Positions 1-9,560 of a DNA stretch of 64,000 nucleotides are shown one piece after another (position 1 is the stretch's first letter; every line of letters starts with the position of its first letter). A program made the position numbers and the translations under genes. The notes under the pieces were generated by a model. The model was not told the origin of the DNA. It made no database searches and saw only the letters and a list, made by a program, of their open reading frames with translations. The DNA comes from Alloascoidea africana (Eukaryota > Ascomycota > Alloascoideomycetes > Alloascoideales > Alloascoideaceae). The stretch spans positions 1 through 64,000 of the forward strand of contig JAKTTT010000055.1 of the NCBI GenBank assembly GCA_030581615.1, written 5' to 3'.

Positions 1-102
1 TTGGGAGCCGTCACCCACGAACCTTCAGGTACAATAATGGCCCCGGCTCTAAATACTCTCCTTTTTTTACATCTTAACAATAAAAACTAATTGGACTTTT
101 AG

Positions 103-870
103 TCGATATCCGCAATGCTGCTATTCAATCTTGATGATCCCTTGGATACGTTTATTGTTTTATCCAATGTTTTGATACGGCCAATATCTCAAGGTCTTTT
201 AAACAATGATAAGGCGTTATTACTGGATAATTACTCTTCTTTCCTTCGAGCTTTTCGAAATAAACTCCCGAATTTATATTCTCATTTCCACGGCAACCCA
301 AATGCAGAATCCTATCATGGTAAAAAAAACACAAAAAGTATTGTTTTGGCACCGTTATACCTGGGTCCTTTATTACAACCTCTATTTACAAGACATTTAT
401 CAATAGACATTTGTTGTCGATTGTTTGATGTTATGATATTTGAAGGTGATTCATTTTTATTACGAACCATTCTTGCAATGCTTTCTATATTGGAACCACG
501 ACTCTATGGCACTCCAGAAGAAATATTGGGTGTTTTGGGATGGAATGCTGTTGAGGAGATGAATTTATCAAGATTTTTAACAAATCACCCGGAACTCGAT
601 AAAGATAAGACTCGATTGTTGTTGCTGGGGAAAACAACCTCTTTATCAAAAAGAAACAAGAATGAAACCACCCCCCATTTGAATTTACAGATAGATCCAG
701 AATCCGAATCCGAATTGAAATCCAAATCTGATCTTGATGATCTTGATGAATATTTGGATTCTTATCAGTATCTGGACGTTGGAGACGAAGATGAATTTAT
801 GGAAAGAGTTCGAGAAATCTTGAAAAACAGACCTGCTCCAGCACCACCTCCACCACCACCCAGTATTTGA
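103..870 (+). CDS. TBC-domain Rab GTPase-activating protein, C-terminal part
   Basis: The reading frame from 103 gives the second half of a TBC (Rab-GAP) domain: a segment starting at ISAMLLFNLDDPLDTF resembles the part after the YxQGM motif in TBC1D12/14-like proteins, followed by PNLYSHF and the conserved helix around ICCRLFDVMIFEG. The N-terminal half with the catalytic arginine and glutamine fingers lies off the left edge. The first ATG in frame (115) is inside the domain, so it is not a true start; a 3' splice site at 101-102 with a CTAAT branch motif at 88-92 suggests the exon begins at 103. The C terminus is acidic and ends in a proline run (residues about 240-251 from the 115 Met). 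Family call is firm; which Rab it serves cannot be told. Confidence 0.8.
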   Translation, partial: SISAMLLFNLDDPLDTFIVLSNVLIRPISQGLLNNDKALLLDNYSSFLRAFRNKLPNLYSHFHGNPNAESYHGKKNTKSIVLAPLYLGPLLQPLFTRHLSIDICCRLFDVMIFEGDSFLLRTILAMLSILEPRLYGTPEEILGVLGWNAVEEMNLSRFLTNHPELDKDKTRLLLLGKTTSLSKRNKNETTPHLNLQIDPESESELKSKSDLDDLDEYLDSYQYLDVGDEDEFMERVREILKNRPAPAPPPPPPSI

Positions 871-2197
871 TTCCAAACAACACACACAGTACTACTCATA
901 TTGCTTATGCTTTAGGACGCCTCATATGGATTGGGTTTTTTTTTCTACAATCATTTTAAATTTGATTTCGAATGAGACGTGGCTATTTTTTTTTCTTTGA
1001 TGTTATGGTTATTTAATCTACTTTTTTTTTGGCATATTTTAGAATGATGAGATGCACACCTTCAACAAAAAAAAAAAGATCAACAAAGAACTACAATGTA
1101 TCTTAGTATACAATATCTCAAGAAAAAAAGACGAGAAAAGAAAAAAAAGACAAGACCCAATAATAAAAGCAACAATAACTTGTATTTTATTCTTATTCTT
1201 ATTCTTATTTTGTTTGTTTCTCCTTTTTTTTTGTGTGTCTATACATTGTTATGTATACAGAACAATTTGTCTCGTTGTAACGATAATATAGGAAGCTCTA
1301 GATAATTCTGGTGTAATGGATTTTGATGATAAACAAAACACGTTTACCATGTTTATGATACTTGTGTTGTAACACTTGGATGTCAACTTTACCATTCTTC
1401 AAGATCAAAGTGTGTTAGTAAGTTATTTCTTTGAATAGTGGTGAATTGAAAGAATTCTATTGATTGTTCTATAAATTTTATTTTATTTTTCAAATTTCAG
1501 CTTTTGAATTTAGAAATGAGTAACCATCCCCAATTGAAAATCTTTAAAAACTGATAGGCTCTCAAGATATGATACTAATGGGAAATTCCTAAGAGAGAGA
1601 ATTGTAAGGCAAAACTTGAGAAAATTCAGAAATCCCTAACCTTTTTTCATTCTTGAACAACCTAACCAACCACAAGAATTCGCTAACCATTGTCTCTTAC
1701 AAGTATCCCTCATATTTCTCGACACACGATATCCAATGTCCTCAGAAGCCAGAGAAGATAGTCAAATATTCCTGGGTGGAAAGAAATAGTAACTTATCCA
1801 TTGCTCTTACATCCATCGGAAACACTGAAAACATGAAATTCAACATCAAAGTCATAATATCACAGGTTTAAACGGTGTAACACTCAATAGTAAACTTCAA
1901 GACATTGTCAAATATGTCGAGGAATAGGAGAAGGAGTACTTGATCAAATGATCATTAATTCGTTGTAAGATTCATGATTGATAGTTCCTGTAAGGACAGA
2001 AAGATTGTTCTATTTTGGCAAGAATCAACGCTAGGGATTTTTGAATTCTCTCAAGTGTTAAATTTCAAGAGTATTATCCATTTTTTTTTTTGTGTGTGTT
2101 CTGGTTATTAAGACTATTTATTGGTTCTCGATTTGTAGATTGACAGTTCATAATCATTTTTTTGTTTGATAGAATCATGAAACACAAACTGATTGTA
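871..2197. other. Intergenic DNA, no gene seen
   Basis: AT-rich spacer between the TBC gene and RPS25, with A/T homopolymer runs (around 1065, 1140, 2085). Only short frames without family resemblance occur here. No tRNA or snoRNA boxes could be recognised with confidence. Confidence 0.6.
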
Positions 2198-2220
2198 AGC
2201 CCTAAATAAACACCACGTGA
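2198..2220 (+). promoter_or_regulatory. Tbf1-like plus Cbf1-like sites upstream of RPS25
   Basis: AGCCCTAA at 2198-2205 fits the Tbf1 consensus ARCCCTAA and CACGTGA at 2214-2220 fits Cbf1. They are 8 bp apart, about 160 bp before the 5'-UTR intron donor of RPS25. Tbf1 and Cbf1 together are the known regulators of ribosomal protein genes in Candida-type yeasts, where Rap1 does not play that role. The match is by eye on a single promoter. Confidence 0.6.
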
Positions 2221-2380
2221 TCTATACAAGTGTTTTTTTCCTAATTTGAACTTTGGGCGGTAAACTCCGTCAACTACGCGTACATCACAGAACGGCCTAA
2301 AGGAAAGGATCAAATCTACTGATTGACAAGACAAGATAGGATCACTTTTAGTAGTGTACAAACTCCAGCTTCACATACAG

Positions 2381-2568
2381 GTAAGAAACAGATCGACATC
2401 ATTTTTTTTTTGATTCTTCATAAAAGGTTTTTCATCACTGGGGTTTCGAGAGATTTTAAATAGACCAAACAATTTTGTTCAATGTCTCTCTCAGTTCCTG
2501 TGTTTTTTTGTGGAGAATCTTTGTACTTTCACAAAAAAATGACAAACATATACTAATTTGGATTATAG
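2381..2568 (+). other. 5'-UTR intron of RPS25
   Basis: The donor GTAAGA at 2381 follows CAG; the branch motif TACTAAT lies at 2551-2557 and the acceptor TAG ends at 2568, two bases before the ATG at 2570. Introns in ribosomal protein genes near the start codon are common in yeasts. No snoRNA could be recognised inside it. Confidence 0.8.
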
Positions 2569-2569
2569 A

Positions 2570-2890
2570 ATGCCTCCAAAAGTTCAAGCTACTAAGGCTG
2601 CGAAAGCCGCTGCCGCTGCCGCTGGTGGAAAAAAGAGCAAGAAGAAGTGGTCCAAGGGAAAGGTTAAGGACAAGGCTAATCACGTTGTTGTTCTTGATCA
2701 AGAGAAATATGACAGAATACTAAAAGAAGCACCAACTTATCGATTTGTTTCAGTTTCGGTTCTTGTTGATAGGTTAAAGATTGGTGGTTCTGTTGCCCGT
2801 GCAGCCATTCGAAAGTTGGAAGAGGATGGTCTTATTACGCCCGTTGTTAAACATAGCAAACAGGCGGTATACACTCGTGCCTCTGCCTAA
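2570..2890 (+). CDS. RPS25: Ribosomal protein eS25
   Basis: A 106-residue protein, the usual eS25 length. It starts MPPKVQ, has an alanine/lysine-rich N-terminal tail (residues about 7-35), then the winged-helix core with the conserved stretch [26 protein letters not shown] (split here for reading: about 58-83) and ends [20 protein letters not shown]. It is a component of the 40S head, needed for IRES and some cap-independent initiation in other eukaryotes. An in-frame ATG at 2558 lies inside the intron, so 2570 is chosen. The 5'-UTR intron at 2381-2568 and the Tbf1/Cbf1 sites fit ribosomal protein gene regulation. Confidence 0.97.
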   Translation: MPPKVQATKAAKAAAAAAGGKKSKKKWSKGKVKDKANHVVVLDQEKYDRILKEAPTYRFVSVSVLVDRLKIGGSVARAAIRKLEEDGLITPVVKHSKQAVYTRASA

Positions 2891-3467
2891 AAAAGAAAAA
2901 TTGTTTGATAAAGAGAAGAGGCCAAACTTGTTTTTTTTTCAAAATTGAAACAAGGTAAATTGATGGAATAGCCTATGATGCATAGATATCTACAAGTGCA
3001 TGGAGGAAATTGCAATGCAGATATCGGAAAGAAAATATGGGAACTTTGAGTACTTTTCTTAGTATTTCGCCTCATTGGTGCAAAGCCTTATTAATGTAAC
3101 ATACTTGTCCACTTATAAAACCCTTTGGAGTAGTACTTTTTTAAAAACGTGATATCTGGTTATGAACGGTTATCTTGGTTCAAATGTGGGCTTCCTTCCT
3201 ACATAAACGTCAAGGGACTACAAACAAAAACTAAAACCAAAACGAAGAATCACATTCAAGCCTTTATGAAAATGTAAACTCTGAAGACGTTACAAAAGCT
3301 GTAACCTGTCCTATTGTATATCCAGATGAACCATAAATTCCCCCCACACCTGTTGTATCCTTGAGAGTCATGTTCAAAAGAGCTTGCCAAGTGTAATCAT
3401 AAATGTAGACCAAAAAAAAAAAAAAGGATGAACAGACAATGTGAATTATTCAATTGCTTCCTAGCTT
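2891..3467. other. Convergent 3' spacer between RPS25 and POM33
   Basis: This 577-bp region separates two convergent genes. It is AT-rich with poly-T and poly-A runs (2931, 3412) that may serve 3' end formation. No coding or RNA gene was seen. Confidence 0.6.
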
Positions 3468-4286
3468 TCACTTTTTCGTACTTGAAGTGGCACTTTCCTT
3501 TCGTTCATGTTCTCTAGCCTTATGTAAAGGATCAGCATCAGCTCTAGATTTTCCGAATTTCTTAAGTTGAAGATAAACCTCTTTAACTTTTTCAGGAACG
3601 TTTGGACCAGTGACGAACGTGTCAATCTTGGTTCCTAAAGCCAACATTGATTGCCTCGTGACGGTTGAAGATTCAATTCGTAGTCTGTAAAAAGCACCAT
3701 AAAGAACAAGAAGATAACCGGAAGCACCTTTCAACAAAATTGTGTTTCCAATTAGTTTAAAAATGACCAGTAATTCGGTGTAGCATACGATTTTAAGTAA
3801 AAAATTTTGTTCCTTGTTGACAACTTTGGCAAGAGTAGCGATCGGCGAGGCCAATTGTGGGCTAATTTGGACCAATACAGAGGCGGTTTTCACGATATGA
3901 AGAACCGAATAGATTGCATAAGGGATCAATTTTAAACTTGAAGGTCTTGAGAAAAGCCAAATTATGGAAAGACCGAAATATTGAAAGTTTTCGGAACATA
4001 GGAGTACATAGGCACTTGGATTTGCATGGCCATATTTTTGCCAAAGGCCAATTCCATAAGCTGTCAAAACACCCAAAAATGCCAGTCTGTAGAAGCCCTG
4101 AGCCATGAAAGATCGTGATATAAACAAGGGGATGGAGATAAAGTAGAGGATTGAACAAAGGGTTGTTATAAGATGGCCTCCTAGCCAGAGCAACTTGAAA
4201 CGGTTCTTGGTAAAGTCGAACTTGGTCTTTTCGCCCTCCGCGACGTCATCCGCAGCGTACGGTGTCTCTTTTCTCTCCCGTGGCAT
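3468..4286 (-). CDS. POM33: Pom33/Per33/Tts1 (TMEM33) family membrane nucleoporin
   Basis: With the ATG at 4286 (MPRERKETPY) the protein is 272 residues, close to S. cerevisiae Pom33 (279) and Per33 (273). The frame stays open upstream to an ATG at 4433, but that extension overlaps the leader of the divergent DAD3 gene and lacks family character, so the inner ATG is preferred. Several hydrophobic segments follow residue 30 (around HLITTLCSILYFISIPLF, AFLGVLTAYGIGLW, NFQYFGLSIIWLF, and KIVCYTELLVIFKLIG), then a lysine/serine-rich cytosolic tail ending SSTKK. The family resides in ER and nuclear envelope, bends membrane, and helps distribute nuclear pores. Paralogue choice (POM33 or PER33) is uncertain. 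Confidence 0.85.
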   Translation of the reverse strand: MPRERKETPYAADDVAEGEKTKFDFTKNRFKLLWLGGHLITTLCSILYFISIPLFISRSFMAQGFYRLAFLGVLTAYGIGLWQKYGHANPSAYVLLCSENFQYFGLSIIWLFSRPSSLKLIPYAIYSVLHIVKTASVLVQISPQLASPIATLAKVVNKEQNFLLKIVCYTELLVIFKLIGNTILLKGASGYLLVLYGAFYRLRIESSTVTRQSMLALGTKIDTFVTGPNVPEKVKEVYLQLKKFGKSRADADPLHKAREHERKESATSSTKK

Positions 4287-4463
4287 TTGTCGGTTTGCAA
4301 ACTTGTTGGAAATGACAAAGTGTTTGGAACAAGGTGTTTGGAACAAAGTGGTCTCAAAAGAGGCTTTGGTTGCTCTAGCTGGAGAGCACTCAACTGATGT
4401 TTGGCGGTTAGTTCCAGATCCATCATCCATCACAAGTACACCACAACCACAACCACCACCAAA

Positions 4464-4937
4464 ATGTCAACAAACCAGATACCGCAAGCATCGAGTTCCC
4501 AAGGGAATTGTGCAAATGCAAATGCAAATGCAAATCCAAATCCAAATCCAAATGACATTCTGAATATAGACTATACAAAGGCATCGTTACATCTGACTCC
4601 GAAAGAGATCGAGGTGTTGCAAGAGTATCAATTACTTGCACGGAACCTTCACGCGCTTTCGCAACTCATTGCAAAGCTTACGAGCACGCCGACTCCACAA
4701 CTGCTTGAGACGCTGAGGACGCTGGAGACGAAGATGGGATTGGTGTTTACGCTGTTCAAGGCAAGCGTCTACAGTCTGTTTCTGCAACAGGAGGAAGAGG
4801 AGGCTGGTGAGGAACTGGAACTGGAAGGAGATTTGCAGCATGGGTTTGAAAACTTGGGCATAATGGGCACGGATCAGCATCATCTAGGGTACACCGATGA
4901 TGGCGATTTTGACAATCAGCAGATGCTGCTACAGTGA
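4464..4937 (+). CDS. DAD3: DASH/Dam1 complex subunit Dad3
   Basis: The core LTPKEIEVLQEYQLLARNL and KMGLVFTLFKASVYSLFLQQ match Dad3, including the near-invariant GLVxTLxKxSVYSL block. Dad3 belongs to the ten-subunit ring that couples kinetochores to microtubule plus ends. Length with the ATG at 4464 is 157 residues, longer than S. cerevisiae Dad3 (94): there is an N-terminal Asn-rich stretch (ANANANPNPNPN) produced by in-frame hexanucleotide repeats at 4511-4554, and an acidic C-terminal tail. An ATG at 4401 adds a threonine run and is less likely. Divergent from POM33 (177 bp between starts) and convergent with ARC40 (54 bp). Confidence 0.9.
   Translation: MSTNQIPQASSSQGNCANANANANPNPNPNDILNIDYTKASLHLTPKEIEVLQEYQLLARNLHALSQLIAKLTSTPTPQLLETLRTLETKMGLVFTLFKASVYSLFLQQEEEEAGEELELEGDLQHGFENLGIMGTDQHHLGYTDDGDFDNQQMLLQ
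4511..4554 (+). repeat. In-frame hexanucleotide repeat in DAD3
   Basis: Tandem GCAAAT units followed by CCAAAT units encode alternating Ala-Asn and Pro-Asn. The change of one base per unit (G to C) after four copies shows a homogenised subarray. This lies in the poorly conserved N-terminal extension. Confidence 0.9.
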
Positions 4938-4991
4938 AAGAAAACACAAAATTTTGTACTATATATGGGGGCCAGTAATGCTTTGTTTAAT

Positions 4992-6149
4992 TCATACTTT
5001 GTAAATCACAATGCGGCCATCCAGTCCGGAGCTGGAAACAGCAGTGACATTGGCTCCAGAGGACGAATAAGGTCTGATGGAGGTGATTGTGTTCTGGTGG
5101 ATCGTGGGCAAATCAGCACCCCCGGCGCCGTCCAGGTTGACCGTTCCTTTCAAGTCCAGCTGTCTAAACATGTTGAGGGCGTTTCTTTCTCGGAGCTCGT
5201 CGTCGTCGTCGTCCAGAGTAGCGGTCTTCTTCTTATTCTTCTTCAGTTGCTCGTTCGGGTTATCGATGGATCTGTCGTACTCCCACCCAGCCTCATCGCC
5301 CCTGAAAATCACAGGGTGGCAATTGTGGCCAGCCGCGATGATCTCGTTCTCGTTGAGCCAGGCCAAGGACGAGAACGGCAGGAACGAGGTCGACACGGAC
5401 AGCACAGCGCGAGGCGGCTGATCGGGCCCAGACGGATACACGACGGTGACGGAGGAGTCGTGGGCCACGAACGCGAGCAGGTCGCCGGACGGCGAGAACT
5501 CAACGTCGTGGACCCAGCCGCCCGTGCTGCTGATGTAGTCGCCACACAGGGTTTGGAAGGGCAGTCGCTCGCCCCAGACGGAGGGCGCGGGTCGCTGGTC
5601 CACGCCCTTGATGTAGCCCGAGAAGACACGGGCGTGGCCGTCGCTGGAGCCGGCGGCGAGCAGCACGCTGTTGGGGTGCCATCTGACGGAGAAGATGGTG
5701 GACTTGAGCGGCTTCTTGATGTGCTTGGAGACCCACCAGTCGTTCTCTTCTTCAAAGTAGCACACGGCAATCACCCGGGCCCCCGAGCCCACCGCGAACT
5801 TGCGGCCGTCGGGAGACCATCTCACGAAGGTCGCGGCTCTGTTGATGCGCAAAAGCACCAGGGTCGGCTTCCAGGAGCGGCCCGTGTCGTCGACGGGCTC
5901 CCACACGATGGCGTTGCGGTCCTGCGAGCACGTCACGATGCGGCCCGTGTGGCTCACGTCCACGGAGGTGACCTTCTTGTCATGGTCGGTCAGCCTCGCC
6001 AGCTCGCGGTACTTGGTGGAGCCGGTGACATAGAGCTCCACGTCCGTGTTGCGGGCCACGGCGAGCAGCGAGTGGTCCGGGGCGAACGAGTGGTCCGCAA
6101 TGGGGGCGTGGCCCAGCGGGAAGACTTCGGGAGCGGGCATTGTTGGCAA
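4992..6149 (-). CDS. ARC40: Arp2/3 complex subunit Arc40/ARPC1 (WD40)
   Basis: A 385-residue WD40 propeller, matching S. cerevisiae Arc40 (384). Conserved ARPC1 features include the N-terminal PIADHSFAPDHSLLAVA, the repeat around DHDKKVTSVDVSHTGRIVTCSQDRNAIVWE, RWSPDGRKFAVGSGARVIAVCYFEEENDWWVSKHIKK (split: W-S-P-D-G-x-K-F then C-Y-F-E-x-E-N-D-W-W), and the ending TSIRPY..GLDGRIVIYKV. It is the scaffold for Arp2/3-driven branched actin at endocytic patches. An acidic low-complexity loop (TLDDDDDEL) precedes the last blade, the usual ARPC1 insert region. Start at 6149 or the inner ATG at 6140 is not decided. The gene is strikingly GC-rich, notably at third positions. Convergent with DAD3, divergent from the cell-wall sensor gene. 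Confidence 0.95.
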   Translation of the reverse strand: MPTMPAPEVFPLGHAPIADHSFAPDHSLLAVARNTDVELYVTGSTKYRELARLTDHDKKVTSVDVSHTGRIVTCSQDRNAIVWEPVDDTGRSWKPTLVLLRINRAATFVRWSPDGRKFAVGSGARVIAVCYFEEENDWWVSKHIKKPLKSTIFSVRWHPNSVLLAAGSSDGHARVFSGYIKGVDQRPAPSVWGERLPFQTLCGDYISSTGGWVHDVEFSPSGDLLAFVAHDSSVTVVYPSGPDQPPRAVLSVSTSFLPFSSLAWLNENEIIAAGHNCHPVIFRGDEAGWEYDRSIDNPNEQLKKNKKKTATLDDDDDELRERNALNMFRQLDLKGTVNLDGAGGADLPTIHQNTITSIRPYSSSGANVTAVSSSGLDGRIVIYKV

Positions 6150-6157
6150 GTCGATGG

Positions 6158-6192
6158 GATCTGGACAGGATCTGGACAGGATCTGGACAGGA
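6158..6192. repeat. Three tandem copies of an 11-bp unit
   Basis: The unit ATCTGGACAGG occurs three times in a row just upstream of the ARC40 start, in its 5' leader or promoter. Nothing more can be said about a role. Confidence 0.85.
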
Positions 6193-6513
6193 GCAACACT
6201 CTACTGAACCAGACGGTGGTGGTGGTGAAGAGGAAAAGAAACCACACACCACAACACCGCCATGTCGCGGTGGCGAGGGTTTCTTGTGGAGTGTGGTGTA
6301 TGGGTGTATGGGTGTCCTGCAGGGAGCATGCACTGTGTCCTGCACGTGGCCCGAAACGGCCGTGCAGAAAGCTAAAAATAGGCGTGCAGGCAGAGTCTGG
6401 TTTTTTGCTCCTCCAATTTTTGTTTCCATTTCCATTTCCATTTCCATTTCTCTTCTCCATTCCCTTGCACTCGCTTTTCCCTCTCACCTTTCAGTTCTTC
6501 GAAGATAGCAAGA
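6193..6513. promoter_or_regulatory. Divergent promoter ARC40 / cell-wall sensor
   Basis: This region separates the two divergent starts. It contains CATTTC hexamer repeats at 6422-6450 followed by a pyrimidine-rich leader typical of yeast transcription starts before the ATG at 6514. Confidence 0.5.
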
Positions 6514-7911
6514 ATGGTTGCCCTGTATTGCATTCTGGCTGCGTCTGCCGCCAGCGCGTTTCTGGTCGGGACGAACCTGGAGGTCCGGCAAGTGCGCGAT
6601 GTGGAGCTGGACGAGCTTGAAATCGACCAGTTTGTGAAGAGCCTGGAGAGCAGGATAGCTTCTCTCCAGGCCGACTACGCCCCAGCACTGGGTCCAGCAC
6701 TGGGCCCAGCTCACGATCAAGATCACGATCAAACGATGGCGGTCACGGCCGCTCCCGCTGCTGCTGCTGACGCCTCTGGCTTGTTCCCCTGCGACGAGGG
6801 CGATCTCAGCTGTGCTGGTGCCGGTATCATTCTGGAGAAAAGGGACAACTCGACTGAGCCCACTCCGAGCGATTCGGTGACGCCAACGCCGAGTCCCACG
6901 CCGTCTGAATCTCCTTCAGAGACCCAGCAGAGCTCGACTGAGCCCTCGACTGAGCCCTCGACCTCGACTGAGACGACCTCTACTAGCTCGACTACTCCCA
7001 CAGACACCTCCAGCTCAACCACCACCAGTACAAGCTCGAGCACGACCCAGGAGGACCCGACCGACACTGCCTCCTCCACGACTGAATCTGAGTCTGGGTC
7101 TCAGACCGAGTCCGAGTCCCAGCAGGAGGCGACCTCGACAACCACCTCGGTTTCGACACGGACCCGGTCCACGCAGACCAAGACCCAGACCTCGTCAGAC
7201 TCCACGGAGCACGAGACCGCGACTGAGACCGAGACTGAGGCCTCCACCATCACGACCAAGCCCGAGGACGAGGAAACCTCCACGGAGACCTTTGCCTCCA
7301 CAGACACCGCGATCTCGACCTCGACCAAGGACGGCACCGTGTACATCATCCACCGAACACGGACGGTGACCCAGGCCGCCGAGACCAGCGACGGCGACAA
7401 TGCAACTGCGACCGCATCCGGATCCCTGGTGACTGAGTCCTCATCTTCACAGGGGTCACTCTCCACAAAGAGCCGCAACGTGGTCATTGGCGTGGTTGTG
7501 GGAATAGGCGGCGCCATCATCCTGGCCGCCATCGTCTTTCTCGTCTGGCTCAGAAGACACAAAAAATCAGATAGAGATAACTACGAGCCTCCGTTGGAAC
7601 ATCAAAACGACGAAGAAGGCAGCATCATCCCCAACACCAAGCTGGGGAGTTGGAAATACAAAGCGCTTGACATGTTTGACAAAGTTGGCTTCTCAGGTTC
7701 CGGGGCCCGAGCAGGTGCTGGTGCTGGAGCTGGAGCTGGAGCTGGAACGGGTGCCAAAAGTGGTTTCAAGAAGTTTGCCTTTTTGCACAAGGGGGACCGC
7801 CATCGCAGCTCAGGCGACACGGAGGAAGAGATGATTAGAGATGACTTTAATCCTTACCATATTCATTTGAAAGCAAACAATAACAACATCAATCAAGCTG
7901 CAAATTTCTAG
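6514..7911 (+). CDS. Mid2/Wsc-like cell-wall stress sensor (single-pass, Ser/Thr-rich)
   Basis: The 465-residue protein has a signal peptide (residues 1-15 or so), a short N-terminal region, a long Ser/Thr stretch (about 112-315) suited to O-mannosylation, one membrane helix (about 322-347: VVIGVVVGIGGAIILAAIVF) followed by RRHKK, and a cytosolic tail. This is the layout of Mid2/Mtl1 and Wsc sensors that feed the Rho1-Pkc1 cell-integrity pathway. There is no Wsc cysteine domain; two cysteines (C93, C100) sit before the Ser/Thr region. A Kex2-type site EKR at residues 108-110 ends just before the Ser/Thr stretch. The tail contains a Gly-Ala repeat (about 395-410) and an Asn-rich end. Family assignment rests on layout and the helix, not on a catalytic motif. 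Confidence 0.65.
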   Translation: MVALYCILAASAASAFLVGTNLEVRQVRDVELDELEIDQFVKSLESRIASLQADYAPALGPALGPAHDQDHDQTMAVTAAPAAAADASGLFPCDEGDLSCAGAGIILEKRDNSTEPTPSDSVTPTPSPTPSESPSETQQSSTEPSTEPSTSTETTSTSSTTPTDTSSSTTTSTSSSTTQEDPTDTASSTTESESGSQTESESQQEATSTTTSVSTRTRSTQTKTQTSSDSTEHETATETETEASTITTKPEDEETSTETFASTDTAISTSTKDGTVYIIHRTRTVTQAAETSDGDNATATASGSLVTESSSSQGSLSTKSRNVVIGVVVGIGGAIILAAIVFLVWLRRHKKSDRDNYEPPLEHQNDEEGSIIPNTKLGSWKYKALDMFDKVGFSGSGARAGAGAGAGAGAGTGAKSGFKKFAFLHKGDRHRSSGDTEEEMIRDDFNPYHIHLKANNNNINQAANF

Positions 7912-9145
7912 CATTCACCGTCATTACATCCCTACGTTAAGTCTTTTTTGCACATTTTTCTAACTTGTTTATCCTTTTTGTTCCATTAATGAATGCTGCA
8001 ATTTGTGTTGCAATCTGTGTATTGTGTCGTTATTCCACATGAATTATCCCAGACATAATGATCCTCCTCCCAATCCCAATCCCAACCCTCCTCCTTAAAC
8101 TCTATTTCCAACTCCCTTCTAACCCTTTTCTCATCTTATTATTACGATTGTTGTTGTTATTGTTGTTATTGTTATTTTTTTTGTTTTGTTCTTACAAAAC
8201 TATATCTGTATCAGCATCATTGATTTTACAAAACCTATTTTTTGGGCATCTCTAATGCTGCTTCTACCAAAAAGAAGCCTTGATAATTTCCTCCTCCTCC
8301 TCCTCATATATACATCTACTAACAAAAACCTACTCCTCTCTCCCTCCCAATAACGCATTTTAATGGATAAAACATGGAACTGGATGCACCCTCTCTCATC
8401 TCATTTCAACTTTTTTTTTGAAGACGTTTTTTTTTTATGGTGTATGAGCACCGACCATCGCCTATACTGTATACGTGTATGTGTGCGTGTGCGTGTGTGT
8501 GTGTGTGTGTTTCTGATTGAATACCTTTACTGTTGCAAGAAATAGACATGGCATTTATGGTATTGTTTTTTATCGTATACGGCTTTACCAATCTGATTTT
8601 TTTTTTTCTCATTCTCATTAAAACAACTACAAACATAACAAAAAAAAAAAGTACTTTTGAATCCCGTTTTAATTGGCGTGGACATACATGCCCCTGACTG
8701 TTTATTTTGTTCTTATCTGCACTTTTTGCCCCATACATAGATAGACAGAATGTTGAGTTTTCATTTTTTTGTTTTTTTTCTGTTATTATTTATTTACCTG
8801 CGCTTTCTTCAATTTCTGGTCTATTGGGCGTGTGATCGGCGTGGTAGTATATTTTGGATCCTCATTCAGGAAAATGAGATGACTAGGGGAGGCATCACCG
8901 AATGGCTGTGTTCATAATCAAGATCTACAACTGAATCCGATCCGATCGATCAATCGATGGATGCAAGTGAAAACTGAAAACAAATGTTTCCAACTCGTGC
9001 TGTCAAAATGAGTAACAACTTTATCTGGACTAAGTGGTTTTTCTTATTACAGCTCAATTTACCCCTAATTTCCCAACAGCGATATTTCCCAAATCAAAAG
9101 AGAAAGAGATGGGGGGTGTCCCATTCTTTCACTTTATCTAAGGGC
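7912..9145. other. Long intergenic DNA, segment 1
   Basis: 3' flank of the sensor gene and beyond: AT-rich with pyrimidine tracts, a GT/GC dinucleotide repeat around 8478-8512, and poly-T/poly-A runs. No coding sequence is supported. Confidence 0.6.
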
Positions 9146-9560
9146 CACGTGCAATAGACATCACGGTCAACGTTCCTGCCATTCTTACTCAGGAACCGCT
9201 GGACATGTGTCGAGGAAGGTCGCATTCCCCATTCCAACCAATCTGACGGAACTGGGGCGTTTTTCCATTAAACGTGGGCCCACACACTCAACTTGACGTG
9301 ACAATATAGATGCCCCAAAATCTCAGAAACAAACCACGAGGTTTTTCCCAGCAGCTTGTGTCAATTACTTTGTGTATTTTCCGTTCCAAAAGGTTTCTTT
9401 TTTAGGTACGTTCTACGGTAAATCTTTTTATTAGGTCCCCCACCACCACCACCACCACACACGTCTATAAATTTTTTTTTAGTTGGGCTATTTATGCTCG
9501 GGTCAATAAACACACTCATCCATTATGAAACGGTAATGATATAATAGCGTTGTCAACGAA
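9146..9560. promoter_or_regulatory. Possible promoter within the 7-kb gap
   Basis: CACGTG at 9146-9151, a CCACCA repeat around 9437-9460 and a TATAAA at about 9468 precede a frame at 9560-9988 (142 codons) whose translation (many His, Phe, Ile) resembles no family I know. The arrangement could be a promoter for a non-coding transcript. Evidence is weak. Confidence 0.25.

Noticed and set aside
1-28. First exon of the TBC gene at the left edge (donor GTACAA at 29)
   Set aside because: None of the three frames gives the expected YxQGM motif before the acceptor at 102, so the upstream exon probably lies outside the window.
4287-4433. N-terminal extension of POM33
   Set aside because: Overlaps the DAD3 leader and lacks family resemblance; the inner ATG gives the normal length.
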